DNA of 64,000 bases from Mitsuokella multacida DSM 20544 (GCF_000155955.1 NZ_GG697142.2:732534-796533), one strand, 5' to 3'. Positions 1 to 8,843 are shown, counted from the stretch's first letter. Numbers and translations: made by a program. Notes: generated by a model from the letters alone, not told the origin.

Positions 1-1394
1 TCACCTATGCGGAGCTCTGGCGGCGCGTCGCGGGCATGGCGGCCATGGCCATGGCGCTCGGCGTCCGCGGCGATGTTCTCGTGGCGGCCGATACGTTTGT
101 CGACCAGCTCACGGCTTTTCTCGCGCTGCAGGCCGTGCGTGTGCGCCCTATCCTGCTGCATCATGGCCTTTCTGCAGAGGAGGTGCAGTCCATCTTGAAA
201 GAGAACGGGCTGCAGGGCATCTGGCACTGCTCGCGCGAAGGCGCGCCTTTCTTCGGGCCGTCGGGGCTCGCGGAGCGGATGCACGAGGAGCCGGACGTCC
301 TCGGCGTGCTGAGCTCGGGCTCGACGGGCACGCCGAAGGTCCTCTACCGCACGTACCGGAGCTGGGCGGGCTTCTTCCCCGTGCAGGATGAGGTCTTCCA
401 TGTCTGTGAGTCGACCGTCCTGTTCCTGCAGGGCAGCCTGAGCTTCACCGGCAATACGAATACGCTGCTCTCGGTGCTCTATGAGGGCGGTACGGTCGTG
501 ACGAGCGCCTTGCTGCGCTGCCATCTCTGGGAGGCTTTGCTGCGCCGCCATGCGGTGGACTGCATCTACCTCGTGCCGTCGAAGCTGCAGCTCTTGGGGC
601 AGGTGCTGAAGGAGTCAGTCGCTACCGTGCGGACCATCTTCACGGGCTCGCAGCTCTTGACGCCATCGATGTTGCGCAGGCTCAAGGCGGTATTCCCGCA
701 GGCAGAGATCTTGCTCTACTACGGGGCCAGCGAGCTCAACTACATCACCTATGCCATCTGCGATGACCCCGATCGCGACAGCCGCAACCTCGGCCGGCCG
801 TTCCCGGGCATTGCGGTCGAGATTGGCGCGGACGGCCTGATCTACGTCACGACGCCGTACCACATCAGCGGTGTCACCATGCCGTTCTCGGTCAAGGACA
901 CGGGCACAATCAATGTGTGCGGCGAGCTGATCTTCGGCGGCCGGCGCGCGGCGTGGATCAACAAGGGAGGGTTCAAGATTAGCACGCTGCGCCTCGAGCT
1001 CCTACTCAAGGCCGTGCCGGGCGTCGAGAATGCCGCCGTGCTGCCTGTGCACGAGGAATGCCGCGGCGACGGGGCGGCCGCCTTCCTCGTCGCGGCGCGC
1101 GGGGCCTCTCCTGCGGACATCCGCCGCGCCGTGCGCCGCTCGCTTCTGCCTGTAGAGGTGCCGGATCGCATCGTCTTCCTGCCCGCGCTGCCGCTCAACG
1201 ACCGCGGCAAGGTCGACCGCCATCAGCTCGAGCGCGCACTGGAGCAGGCACGGAGCCATGAAAAAAGAAAAATGCAGAATGGGTTGACAAGGGCTGGAGA
1301 GGCTCATATAATAAAGCCATCGACACAAGCGACAAGCGATGCGAAAGACATGGCTGCGGAGGATACCTCTTACAGAGAGGAGCACGATGGCTGA
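1..1394 (+). CDS. AMP-dependent synthetase/ligase (ANL family), 5' end missing
   Basis: Adenylating enzyme that activates a carboxylic acid with ATP; the substrate is unknown. The frame is open from base 3, and the first codons (TYAELWRRVAG) already look like the ANL N-domain, so the start lies left of the window. Visible motifs are the P-loop SSGSTGTPK (about 312-338), YYGASE (about 718-735), a GR...INKGG core, and the C-terminal NDRGKVDR containing the family's catalytic lysine. The acyl-ligase domain ends near base 1255. The frame then runs about 45 more codons through the thrS promoter and the first part of the T-box leader, so the tail is probably not functional. No carrier protein or condensation domain is visible. 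Confidence 0.85.
   Translation, partial: TYAELWRRVAGMAAMAMALGVRGDVLVAADTFVDQLTAFLALQAVRVRPILLHHGLSAEEVQSILKENGLQGIWHCSREGAPFFGPSGLAERMHEEPDVLGVLSSGSTGTPKVLYRTYRSWAGFFPVQDEVFHVCESTVLFLQGSLSFTGNTNTLLSVLYEGGTVVTSALLRCHLWEALLRRHAVDCIYLVPSKLQLLGQVLKESVATVRTIFTGSQLLTPSMLRRLKAVFPQAEILLYYGASELNYITYAICDDPDRDSRNLGRPFPGIAVEIGADGLIYVTTPYHISGVTMPFSVKDTGTINVCGELIFGGRRAAWINKGGFKISTLRLELLLKAVPGVENAAVLPVHEECRGDGAAAFLVAARGASPADIRRAVRRSLLPVEVPDRIVFLPALPLNDRGKVDRHQLERALEQARSHEKRKMQNGLTRAGEAHIIKPSTQATSDAKDMAAEDTSYREEHDG
1284..1312 (+). promoter_or_regulatory. thrS sigma-A promoter
   Basis: TTGACA at 1284-1289 and TATAAT at 1307-1312 are separated by 17 bp, a perfect consensus promoter. It lies inside the 3' end of the upstream adenylating-enzyme frame and drives the T-box leader. 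Confidence 0.85.
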
Positions 1395-1577
1395 GAGTGC
1401 TTCATGAGTGTACCGGAGCTACCCCTTTCAAGCTTCCCTGCTGAACGCTGAGTAAGCGGGGACGGAGCACATTCTCCGTTATCAAATGCTGAGTGGCTGC
1501 TCTGCCTATGGGAGAGCGGCAATCAGGGTGGAACCACGATGCAAGAGCTTCGTCCCTCATAGGGACGGAGCTTTTTT
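1320..1577 (+). ncRNA. T-box leader of thrS
   Basis: tRNA-sensing transcription-antitermination leader. The invariant T-box AGGGTGGAACCACG is at 1525-1538. It is followed by a Rho-independent terminator (arms 1546-1557 and 1561-1572, then a T run to 1577). A stem II-type CTGAACGCTGAGTAAGC block lies upstream. A candidate threonine specifier ACC is at 1421-1423; this assignment rests on the adjacent gene and was not folded. Uncharged tRNA-Thr should pair with the leader and prevent termination, raising ThrRS when threonine charging falls. Confidence 0.92.
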
Positions 1578-1605
1578 ATTTTCCTAGATTCAAGGAGGGC
1601 ATATC

Positions 1606-3525
1606 ATGTTAAAGATCACCATGAAAGACGGTGCAGTGCGCGAGGCAGAAGCCGGCATCAGCATCCAGGATTTCGTGAAACAGGTAAGCAACAGCCTGGC
1701 CAAGAAGGTGTTGGCTGCTAAGGTGGACGGCGAGACGAAGGACCTCACGACCGTCCTCGATAAAGACTGCAAGGTCGAGTTCCTGACGTTCGACGATGAG
1801 GACGGCCGCTGGGCCCTGCGCCACACGGCCTCCCATATCCTCGCACAGGCCGTCAAGCGCCTCTACAAGGCCGCGAATGTGCGCCTGGCCATCGGACCGG
1901 CCATCGACAATGGCTTCTACTATGACTTCGACATCGACCGCCAGCTGACGGAAGCCGACCTTGCGGACATCGAGAAAGAGATGAAGAAGATCGTCAAGGA
2001 GAACCTCAAGCTCGAGCGCAAGGAAGTCAGCCGCGAAGAGGCCCTGCAGTTCTTCGAGGAGAAGGGCGAGACCTACAAGGTCGAGCTCATCAACGACCTG
2101 CCGGAAGGCGAGAAGATCACGATGTACACGCAGGGCGAGTTCACGGACCTCTGCGCTGGCCCGCACGTCGTCTCGACGGGCAAGGTCAAGGCTCTGAAGC
2201 TCATGAGCATCGCTGGTGCTTACTGGCGCGGCGATGAGCACAACAAGATGCTGCAGCGCATCTACGGCACGGCCTTCGAGAAGCAGGCAGACCTCGATGC
2301 CTACCTCCACATGCTCGAGGAGGCCAAGAAGCGCGACCACCGCAAGCTCGGCAAGCAGCTCGACCTCTTCAGCCTGCACGAGGAAGGCCCGGGCTTCCCG
2401 TTCTTCCATCCGAACGGCATGATTGTCCGCAACGAGCTCATTAACTACTGGCGCGATGTCCATCGCCGTTATGGCTACCAGGAGATCAAGACGCCGATCA
2501 TCCTGAACCGCCAGCTCTGGGAGACGTCCGGCCACTGGGATCACTACAAAGAGAACATGTATTTCACGAAGATCGACGGTGAAGACTACGCCATCAAGCC
2601 GATGAACTGCCCGGGCGGCATGCTCGTCTACAACTCCAAGCAGCATAGCTACCGCGACCTGCCGCTGCGCCTCGGCGAGCTCGGCCTCGTCCATCGCCAC
2701 GAGAAGTCCGGCGAGCTCCACGGCCTGTTCCGCGTCCGCAACTTCACGCAGGACGATGCGCATCTCTTCGTCACGCCGGATCAGGTCGAGCAGGAGATCC
2801 AGCACACGATCGACCTCTTCGATGAAGTCTACAACACGTTCGGCCTGACGTACGTCGCCGAGCTCTCGACGCGCCCGGATGATTCCATGGGCACGGATGA
2901 GGACTGGGAACTCGCGACGAACGGTCTGCGCAAGGCTCTCGAGCACCGCGGCCTCGACTACATCGTCAATGAGGGCGACGGCGCGTTCTACGGCCCGAAG
3001 ATCGACTTCCACCTCAAGGATTCAATCGGCCGTACGTGGCAGTGCGGTACGATCCAGTACGACATGCAGATGCCGGAGAAGTTCAACCTGACGTACGTCG
3101 GCGAGGATGGCGAGAAGCATCGCCCGATCATGCTGCACCGCGTCGTCTACGGTTCCATCGAGCGCTTCATCGGCATCCTCATCGAGAACTACGCCGGCGC
3201 TTTCCCGACCTGGCTCGCTCCGGTGCAGGCACGCATCCTGCCGATCACGGACAAGCAGGCGGACTATGCGTATGAGCTGCGCAAGAAGATGTTCGACCTC
3301 GGCCTGCGCATCGAAGTTGATGACCGCAGCGAGAAGATCGGCAAGAAGATCCGCGAGAGCCAGATGCTCAAGACGCCGTACTCCCTCGTTGTCGGCGACC
3401 AGGAGATGGCAGATGGCACGGTCGCTGTCCGCAAGTACGGCGAGCAGCAGAGCGAGACGATGAAGGTCGAAGACTTCATCGCCTACCTGCAGGAGCAGAT
3501 TGCGACGAAGGCAAAGAAATTCTGA
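1606..3525 (+). CDS. thrS: Threonyl-tRNA synthetase
   Basis: Charges tRNA-Thr with threonine in the cytoplasm. The 639 residues match the usual bacterial length. Order: N-terminal TGS domain (about 1-62), editing domain with HTASH at residues 73-77, class II catalytic core with the NCPGGM and RHEKSGELHGLFRVR segments, and a C-terminal anticodon-binding domain. ATG 1606 follows a strong AAGGAGG. Expression is controlled by the T-box leader just upstream. It is monocistronic: infC has its own promoter about 30 bases downstream. Confidence 0.98.
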   Translation: MLKITMKDGAVREAEAGISIQDFVKQVSNSLAKKVLAAKVDGETKDLTTVLDKDCKVEFLTFDDEDGRWALRHTASHILAQAVKRLYKAANVRLAIGPAIDNGFYYDFDIDRQLTEADLADIEKEMKKIVKENLKLERKEVSREEALQFFEEKGETYKVELINDLPEGEKITMYTQGEFTDLCAGPHVVSTGKVKALKLMSIAGAYWRGDEHNKMLQRIYGTAFEKQADLDAYLHMLEEAKKRDHRKLGKQLDLFSLHEEGPGFPFFHPNGMIVRNELINYWRDVHRRYGYQEIKTPIILNRQLWETSGHWDHYKENMYFTKIDGEDYAIKPMNCPGGMLVYNSKQHSYRDLPLRLGELGLVHRHEKSGELHGLFRVRNFTQDDAHLFVTPDQVEQEIQHTIDLFDEVYNTFGLTYVAELSTRPDDSMGTDEDWELATNGLRKALEHRGLDYIVNEGDGAFYGPKIDFHLKDSIGRTWQCGTIQYDMQMPEKFNLTYVGEDGEKHRPIMLHRVVYGSIERFIGILIENYAGAFPTWLAPVQARILPITDKQADYAYELRKKMFDLGLRIEVDDRSEKIGKKIRESQMLKTPYSLVVGDQEMADGTVAVRKYGEQQSETMKVEDFIAYLQEQIATKAKKF

Positions 3526-3553
3526 TTCGCTTGCAGAAAATGAAAGATGAGGG

Positions 3554-3582
3554 TTGACACGGTATCTGTGCTGTGTTATACT
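3554..3582 (+). promoter_or_regulatory. infC operon promoter
   Basis: TTGACA at 3554-3559 and TATACT at 3577-3582 with a 17-bp spacer, directly upstream of the leader of infC-rpmI-rplT. Confidence 0.8.
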
Positions 3583-3599
3583 CATCGAGTACGCAACAA

Positions 3600-3690
3600 G
3601 AAGGAGCCACCGCTTCTCACCTGATGATGAACAGTCAGCCGGGTTTATAGTATGAATTGATGGAGGTGGCTTTGTGCCGCCTCCTTTTTG
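3600..3690 (+). promoter_or_regulatory. Ribosomal-protein-type leader with attenuator before infC
   Basis: The leader ends in a terminator hairpin (3662-3670 with 3676-3684, then TTTTT). AGCCACC at 3605-3611 can instead pair with GGTGGCT at 3665-3671, which would dissolve the terminator stem. Mutually exclusive folds of this kind are typical of L20-autoregulated infC operon leaders in Firmicutes. The L20 assignment is inferred from operon position, not from a recognised binding site. Confidence 0.65.
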
Positions 3691-3752
3691 TTTCTCTATT
3701 ATAAGGTTGCAGACGTGATAACGTATCAGGATTATCAGGAGGTGTTTCCACT

Positions 3753-4331
3753 ATTAGCAGGGAATCGTTAAGAATCAACGAACAGATCCACATCCGCGAA
3801 GTTCGCGTGACGAGCGCCACGGGTGAGCAGCTCGGTATCATGCCGACGCGCGAAGCACTGCGCATGGCAGAGGAGCAGCATCTCGACCTTGTCGAGGTTG
3901 CGCCGAAGGCGAAGCCGCCGGTTTGCCGCATCATGGATTTTGGCAAGTACCGCTATGAACAGCAGAAACGGGAGAAGGAAGCCAAGAAGAAGCAGAAGGT
4001 CATCAACATCAAAGAGGTCAAACTTCGCCCGAACATTGAGCAGCATGACTTCGATGTCAAGCTGAAGAACGCACTTCGCTTTGTCGAGGAAGGGAACAAG
4101 GTCAAGGTCACGATCATGTTCCGCGGCCGTGAGCTTTCGCATCCGGAGCTCGGCAAGGAAGTTCTCTCGCGTGTGGCTGCCGCCCTTGGAGATGCTGTCT
4201 CCATCGAGCGCAACGCCAAACTTGAGGGTAAGAATATGACGATGATCGTTGCACCGAAGGTACAGAAGTCATCGAAAAAGAAGTCGCAGAAGACGCAGAC
4301 TAAGGGAGGAAATAGCAATGCCGAAAATTAA
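3753..4331 (+). CDS. infC: Translation initiation factor IF-3 (AUU start)
   Basis: IF-3 binds the 30S subunit, proofreads start-codon choice and prevents premature 50S joining. The first in-frame ATG (3807) would remove the conserved start of the N-domain ([18 protein letters not shown]). Reading back, the only suitable start is ATT at 3753, eight bases after AGGAGGTG (3737-3744). That gives 192 residues, a normal length. Rare AUU starts are the known basis of IF-3 autoregulation. The last 14 bases overlap rpmI, implying translational coupling. Confidence 0.93.
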   Translation: MSRESLRINEQIHIREVRVTSATGEQLGIMPTREALRMAEEQHLDLVEVAPKAKPPVCRIMDFGKYRYEQQKREKEAKKKQKVINIKEVKLRPNIEQHDFDVKLKNALRFVEEGNKVKVTIMFRGRELSHPELGKEVLSRVAAALGDAVSIERNAKLEGKNMTMIVAPKVQKSSKKKSQKTQTKGGNSNAEN

Positions 4332-4515
4332 GACTCGCAGAGCTGCCGCAAAACGCTTTACTGTAACGGGCAGCGGTGAATTCAAACGCAACAAGGCTTT
4401 CAAGAGCCACATCCTGGAGAAGAAGTCTCCGAAACGCAAGCGCAACCTGCGCAAGGCTACGCTCGTAGCTGGCGCTGATTTTGGCCGCGTCAAGAACATG
4501 CTCCCGAACGGCTAA
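4318..4515 (+). CDS. rpmI: 50S ribosomal protein L35
   Basis: Small basic 65-residue component of the large subunit, beginning [14 protein letters not shown] as in other bacteria. ATG 4318 follows GGGAGG at 4305-4310. It overlaps the infC end by 14 bases and is followed 41 bases later by rplT, the usual infC-rpmI-rplT order. Confidence 0.97.
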   Translation: MPKIKTRRAAAKRFTVTGSGEFKRNKAFKSHILEKKSPKRKRNLRKATLVAGADFGRVKNMLPNG

Positions 4516-4556
4516 TCCGCGGGACAATCGATATAGATATTTAGGAGGATAAGAAC

Positions 4557-4910
4557 ATGCCAAGAGTAAAAGTCGGCGTGACTGCACATAGACGTCATAA
4601 GAAGATCCTGAAGCTCGCGAAGGGCTACAAGGGTTCCAAGAGCAAACAGTTCAAGAAAGCAAACGAGACCGTCATGAAGGCGCTCTATTACGCGCGTCGT
4701 GACCGCCGTGCGAAGAAGGGCAACTTCCGTCGCCTCTGGATCGCTCGTATCAATGCTGCTGCACGTACGAACGGTATCTCCTACAGCAAGCTCATCAATG
4801 GCCTGACGAAGGCTGGCGTTGAAGTCAACCGCAAGATGCTGGCTGACCTCGCCATCTCCGATGAGAAGGCATTTGCTCAGCTCGTAGCTGTTGCAAAAGA
4901 GAATCAGTAA
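4557..4910 (+). CDS. rplT: 50S ribosomal protein L20
   Basis: Large-subunit assembly protein of 117 residues with the family start [21 protein letters not shown] 4557 follows a TTTAGGAGG-type site. In Firmicutes, L20 commonly represses its own operon by binding the infC leader; the attenuator at 3600-3690 fits that role. A strong terminator at 4932-4973 ends the operon. Confidence 0.97.
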   Translation: MPRVKVGVTAHRRHKKILKLAKGYKGSKSKQFKKANETVMKALYYARRDRRAKKGNFRRLWIARINAAARTNGISYSKLINGLTKAGVEVNRKMLADLAISDEKAFAQLVAVAKENQ

Positions 4911-4931
4911 TTCATGAATTCTTGATTCTAT

Positions 4932-4973
4932 AGCCCGACGGGCGGCACGAAGGTGCTCCCGCCGGGCTTTTCG
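4932..4973 (+). terminator. Terminator after rplT
   Basis: AGCCCGACGGGCGGCAC pairs with GTGCTCCCGCCGGGCT around a GAAG loop and is followed by TTTTCGTTT. Confidence 0.9.
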
Positions 4974-5018
4974 TTTAAGCGTTTTCAGTATTTCAGTAGT
5001 TCAGATAGGGGAGGACCT

Positions 5019-5834
5019 ATGCTCATCGACAGTGCATCCAACAAGAAGATCAAGCTCATGGAGAGCCTGCGCCTGCGCAAGCACCGCGCGAAGGAAGGGC
5101 TGTTCCGCATCGAGGGCGTGCGCCTCTCAGAGATGGTGGCAGCGTCGGGCTGGGCTATCCGCTTCGGCCTCTATACAGCAGAGCTCGTGGAGAAGGAGCG
5201 CGGCAGGGCCCTCGTCGAAGCGCTGCAGGCAAAGTGTCCGCTCTACGAGATTGGTGCGGCGCTAGCTAAGAAGGTCGCCGCGACGGATACGCCGCAGGGC
5301 ATCTTCCTCGTCGCGGAGCAGCAGAAGAAGAGCCTGCCACAGATGGCAGAACATCTGCAGCAGGCTGCGGCAAGAAAACCGCTGCTCGTCGTGCTCGACG
5401 GCGTGCAGGATCCCGGCAATGCGGGCACGATCATCCGCACGGCCGATGCGGTCGGCGCCGACGGCGTCATCCTGACGAAGGGCTCGGTCGATGTCTTCAG
5501 CGACAAGACTGTGCGCGCGACGATGGGCTCGCTCTTTCACCTGCCCGTCGTGACGGATGTCAGCGCGGAAGAAGTCGCCACCTTTGCGCAGGCGGCGGGC
5601 TGCCAGCTCTTGGCGACGGCGCTCGACGAACAGGCGAAGCCGCACTTCGCCGTGGACTTTGGCAAGGGCTCGCTGATCGCGTTCGGCAATGAGGGGGGCG
5701 GCGTCTCAGAGGAATTACTCGCGGCGGCAGAAAAGGTCTACATCCCGATGTACGGCGAAGCGGAGTCCCTGAATGTCGGCGTGTCGTCTGCTGTCGTGCT
5801 CTACGAGGCCGTGCGCCAGCGCCATTTTGCCTGA
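5019..5834 (+). CDS. TrmH/SpoU family RNA 2'-O-methyltransferase
   Basis: Predicted SAM-dependent rRNA or tRNA ribose methylase of the SPOUT class, 271 residues. An N-terminal substrate-binding region (SNKKIKLMESLRLRKHR) precedes the three SpoU motifs: VLDGVQDPGNAGTIIRTADA, DKTVRATMGSLFHLPV, and FGNEGGGVSEELL...SLNVGVSSAVVLYE, which form the trefoil knot. ATG 5019 follows GGGGAGGA; the earlier in-frame ATG at 4953 lies in the rplT terminator and is unlikely. The target nucleotide cannot be read from sequence. Confidence 0.9.
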   Translation: MLIDSASNKKIKLMESLRLRKHRAKEGLFRIEGVRLSEMVAASGWAIRFGLYTAELVEKERGRALVEALQAKCPLYEIGAALAKKVAATDTPQGIFLVAEQQKKSLPQMAEHLQQAAARKPLLVVLDGVQDPGNAGTIIRTADAVGADGVILTKGSVDVFSDKTVRATMGSLFHLPVVTDVSAEEVATFAQAAGCQLLATALDEQAKPHFAVDFGKGSLIAFGNEGGGVSEELLAAAEKVYIPMYGEAESLNVGVSSAVVLYEAVRQRHFA

Positions 5835-5847
5835 GGCGGTTGCTTGT

Positions 5848-6615
5848 TCACTCGCGCCAGACGAAGTAGAGGCCGAGCAGGCCGCTTGCGAGGGAAAGGG
5901 TCAGCGATGTGCTGCCCGGCTCGAGCACGTTGCTGATGGCGCGCATATTGCGCGCTTCCAGCGTGGCATCTGTGAGCGGCCAGTGCGTGCCTGTGAGATT
6001 GACGCCTTCGCAGCGCGGCGCGAGGGGCAGCAGGGAGATGGCCTTTGGCGCCTTGGCGGGCCGACAGCTTAGCGTTTCGCCGCCGCGCACGAAGGCAAGG
6101 GATTCGCGCTCGTCGGCAAGCAGGCAGGGCAGCGGCGCGAAGGCGCAGCTCGTCACGGTTGAGAGCGCGTGGTCGAAGCGTCCGCCGAATGCTCCTGTGA
6201 CGATAGCGGCGGGGAAGCCAGCCTCGCGGGCGAGCTTCAGCGCTAGCTGCGTGTCCGTGTCGTCTTTCTCGACGGGGAACTGCTCAATCGGGATGTGCTG
6301 CTCTTTGGCGAGCTGCCAGGCGGCGGGCGCAGCGCTGTCGCCGTCGCCGATCAGGCGCTGCGGCCGGATGCCGGCGGCGAGGCAGGCGTCGAGCCCGTGG
6401 TCGACGGCCCAGACTTCGCGGCCCTTCGCTGCTTCGCGGAGCCACGCTGCTTCAGGCGCGCGGCCGCCGACGACGAGCAGGCAGGCATCTTGGAAACAGG
6501 CGAGCGGCCCCTGCAGGCGCAGCTGCGGCAGCTGCAGGCAGCCCGCCTTGGCCTGAGCATGCGCCGTGCACAGACCAGCTTCCTTTGGCATGGATCGGTT
6601 CGTGGATATGCTCAT
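5848..6615 (-). CDS. thiN: Thiamine pyrophosphokinase
   Basis: Transfers pyrophosphate from ATP to thiamine to make TPP. The 255 residues contain GDGDSA, the KDDTDTQLAL motif and GGRFDHALS, all typical of the TPK catalytic domain, with a C-terminal beta-sandwich binding domain. The frame starts 6615 after a GAGGT site; a second ATG at 6591 is possible. The gene is read opposite to its neighbours and converges with the SpoU gene. The N-terminal ~60 residues are longer than in compact TPKs. Confidence 0.9.
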   Translation of the reverse strand: MSISTNRSMPKEAGLCTAHAQAKAGCLQLPQLRLQGPLACFQDACLLVVGGRAPEAAWLREAAKGREVWAVDHGLDACLAAGIRPQRLIGDGDSAAPAAWQLAKEQHIPIEQFPVEKDDTDTQLALKLAREAGFPAAIVTGAFGGRFDHALSTVTSCAFAPLPCLLADERESLAFVRGGETLSCRPAKAPKAISLLPLAPRCEGVNLTGTHWPLTDATLEARNMRAISNVLEPGSTSLTLSLASGLLGLYFVWRE

Positions 6616-6645
6616 GGTAAGACCTCGATTTCATCAGACTTGTAT

Positions 6646-6697
6646 GCTATAATCATTGTAATCAATATAAGCATAGCATGCCCGCAAGGCGCGGGCA
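6646..6697 (+). promoter_or_regulatory. Extended -10 promoter and leader hairpin before the UPF0173 gene
   Basis: TGCTATAAT at 6646-6653 is an extended -10 with a weak -35. A short hairpin, TGCCCGC/GCGGGCA (6679-6697), lies in the 5' UTR without a T run. Confidence 0.5.
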
Positions 6698-6748
6698 AGA
6701 TAATGCATATGATGCTAGACATTAGACGATTGAAAGGAGTTGGAACGG

Positions 6749-7423
6749 ATGCTCACGTTTACCTACTACAGTCATTCCTGTTTCCTGCTGGATGACGGGA
6801 CCTACAAGGTGCTCTTTGACCCATTCCTGACGGGCAACCCGAAGGCCGCCATCGCGGCTGCGGATGTGGAATGCGACTACATCCTCGTCAGCCATGCGCA
6901 CGGCGATCACCTCGGCGATGCGCCGGAGATCGCGGCGCGCACGGGAGCGGCAATCGTCGCGATCCCTGAGGTGCTGGCGCTCTGCGAGGAGCGCGCGCCG
7001 GGGCTCAAGCAGTACCCGATGAACCTCGGCGGTTCGCTGACGCTGCCGTTCGGCAAGGTCCGCATGACGCTCGCACAGCACAGTTCGGGCGTCGCGGGCG
7101 GCGTGGCCTGCGGCTTCGTCGTCTACATGGGCGGTAAGGTCGTCTACTTTGCCGGTGATACGGCGCTGTTCCGCGACATGGAGCTCATCGGTCAGAAGAA
7201 TCCGCTCGACTACGCCTTGCTGCCGATCGGCGACAACTACACGATGGGCCTCGAGGATGCCGCGCTCGCCGCACAGCTTCTCAATGTGCGCCACGTCATC
7301 CCCATTCACTACAACACGTGGCCCATCATCAATCAGGACGTGCGCCACTATAAGGAGATCACGGAGGCGATGTCGCGCGCAGAAGTCCACATCGTCGAGC
7401 CGGGCGGGAAACGGGTGCTCTGA
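6749..7423 (+). CDS. UPF0173 metal-dependent hydrolase
   Basis: Metallo-beta-lactamase-fold hydrolase of the UPF0173 family, 224 residues. Metal ligands visible are HSC near the N-terminus, the SHAHGDHLGD signature, FAGDTALF and the late IHYNTWP histidine. ATG 6749 is nine bases after AAAGGAG; an upstream TTG at 6740 is too close to that site. The stop overlaps the miaA start in ATGA, so the two are co-translated. The physiological substrate of this family is not established. Confidence 0.9.
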   Translation: MLTFTYYSHSCFLLDDGTYKVLFDPFLTGNPKAAIAAADVECDYILVSHAHGDHLGDAPEIAARTGAAIVAIPEVLALCEERAPGLKQYPMNLGGSLTLPFGKVRMTLAQHSSGVAGGVACGFVVYMGGKVVYFAGDTALFRDMELIGQKNPLDYALLPIGDNYTMGLEDAALAAQLLNVRHVIPIHYNTWPIINQDVRHYKEITEAMSRAEVHIVEPGGKRVL

Positions 7424-8409
7424 TGGAGCCTGTGTCACCCGCATCATCCGCAAGGGCGAGGCGCGAGAAGCTCATCGTCATCCTCGGGCCGACGGCTTCG
7501 GGCAAGACAGCGCTCTCCGTCGAGCTCGCAAAGGCGCTCCAGACGGAAATCCTGTCCGGTGACTCGATGCTCGTCTACCGCGGCTTCGACATCGGCGCGG
7601 CCAAGCCGACCGAGGCGGAGCGGCAGGGCGTCGCGCATCACCTCATCGACATCTGCAATCCCGATGAGCCCTACAGCGTGCCGCTTTTCCAGCAGCAGGC
7701 CAAGGCCATCATCCACCGCCTCAATGCGCAGGGCAGGGTGCCCATCCTCGCCGGCGGCACGGGCCTTTACATCAAGGCCCTGCTCGAGGATTATCAGTTC
7801 AATGAGACGGGGGAGCACGCGGCCTTCCGCCAGCAGATGAAGGATCTTGCCGCGCGTGAAGGCCTTGAGGCGGTCGCGGCCCTGCTCCGGCAGGAGGACC
7901 CCGTGGCGGCGGCTTCTGTCGACCTCAAGAACCCGCGGCGCGTGATCCGCGCGCTCGAAGTCGCGCACTTCGGCGAGACCATCTCGCGCACGAAGACCTT
8001 CGACGAGACGGCCGAAGACATGCAGGCGTGTCTCTACTACGATGCCTTCGTCATCGGCCTGCGCTGGCCGCGCGAAGCGCTCTACGCGCGCATCAACGAG
8101 CGTGTCGACCTCATGATGGCGGCGGGCCTCGAGCAGGAGGTGCGTGGCCTGCTCGCGAGCGGCGTCACGCGCGAGATGCCCGCGATGAAGGGCATCGGCT
8201 ACAAGGAAATGGCGGCCTATCTTGCTGGTGAGATCACGCGCGAGGAAGCCGTGGAGGCCATCAAGGTGGGCACGCGCCATTTCGCCAAGCGCCAGCTGAC
8301 CTGGTACCGCAAGATGCCCTACATCCACTGGTATGAGCCGGAAAGTCAGACGCAGTCTGAACTTTTGCGCATGATTTTGACGGATATGGCAGGATTTTTG
8401 CAAGAATGA
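7423..8409 (+). CDS. miaA: tRNA dimethylallyltransferase
   Basis: Adds a dimethylallyl group to A37 of tRNAs reading UNN codons. 328 residues. The P-loop GPTASGKT is at residues 22-29, and the DSMLVYRGFDIGAAKPT segment and AGGTGLYIKAL are family signatures. ATG 7423 overlaps the upstream stop. The N-terminus carries about 15 extra residues. The last codons hold a sigma-H-like promoter for hfq (8389-8415). Confidence 0.96.
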   Translation: MEPVSPASSARARREKLIVILGPTASGKTALSVELAKALQTEILSGDSMLVYRGFDIGAAKPTEAERQGVAHHLIDICNPDEPYSVPLFQQQAKAIIHRLNAQGRVPILAGGTGLYIKALLEDYQFNETGEHAAFRQQMKDLAAREGLEAVAALLRQEDPVAAASVDLKNPRRVIRALEVAHFGETISRTKTFDETAEDMQACLYYDAFVIGLRWPREALYARINERVDLMMAAGLEQEVRGLLASGVTREMPAMKGIGYKEMAAYLAGEITREEAVEAIKVGTRHFAKRQLTWYRKMPYIHWYEPESQTQSELLRMILTDMAGFLQE

Positions 8410-8415
8410 GCGAAT
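8389..8415 (+). promoter_or_regulatory. Candidate sigma-H-type promoter before hfq
   Basis: GCAGGATTT (8389-8397), an 11-bp spacer and AGCGAAT (8409-8415) match the Bacillus sigma-H consensus RNAGGAWWW-N11/12-RNNGAAT exactly. It overlaps the miaA stop and lies about 115 bases before the hfq ATG. Confidence 0.55.
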
Positions 8416-8531
8416 TAAGATAAAAGATGAGCAATCATCTGGCGGACTGCTGTGCGCTTTGCTGGCAGCCCAACTGGATCCATTTTCTTGGGTCCAGCGA
8501 GAAATTGAGAACAGGAGAAAGGTGGAGTTTT

Positions 8532-8792
8532 ATGCCGAATAAGGTGATCAATCTGCAGGACAGTTTCCTCAATCAGGTCCGCAAGGAGAATGTTCCCGTG
8601 ACCATCCATCTGGTCAATGGTTTCCAGATCAAGGGCAGTGTGCGCGGTTTTGATAATTTCACGGTCGTGCTCGATGTCATGGGCAAGCAACAGATGGTCT
8701 ACAAGCATGCCATCTCGACTATCACGCCGGCACATCCGATTGCAGGGACGTTTGGCGCCGATCATCCGGATAAGAAATCGGAGAATGCCTGA
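8532..8792 (+). CDS. hfq: RNA-binding protein Hfq
   Basis: Hexameric Sm-like RNA chaperone that helps small RNAs act on mRNAs. The 86 residues carry Sm1 ([20 protein letters not shown]) and the Sm2 hallmark YKHAIST. The start is ATG 8532 after an AGGTGG site. The miaA-hfq order is conserved in many bacteria. Its presence makes Hfq-assisted small RNAs plausible in this organism. Confidence 0.97.
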   Translation: MPNKVINLQDSFLNQVRKENVPVTIHLVNGFQIKGSVRGFDNFTVVLDVMGKQQMVYKHAISTITPAHPIAGTFGADHPDKKSENA

Positions 8793-8808
8793 AACACCAT
8801 GATTCTTG

Positions 8809-8843
8809 AAGGTCCTTCCACGTCTGATGGGAAGGGCCTTTTA
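8809..8843 (+). terminator. Terminator after hfq
   Basis: AAGG-CCTTCC pairs with GGGAAGG-CCTT around an eight-base loop and is followed by TTTTATC. Confidence 0.75.

Noticed and set aside
1609..3012. A 467-codon antisense frame over thrS
   Set aside because: Shadow of the thrS codon pattern; no ribosome-binding site or recognisable fold.
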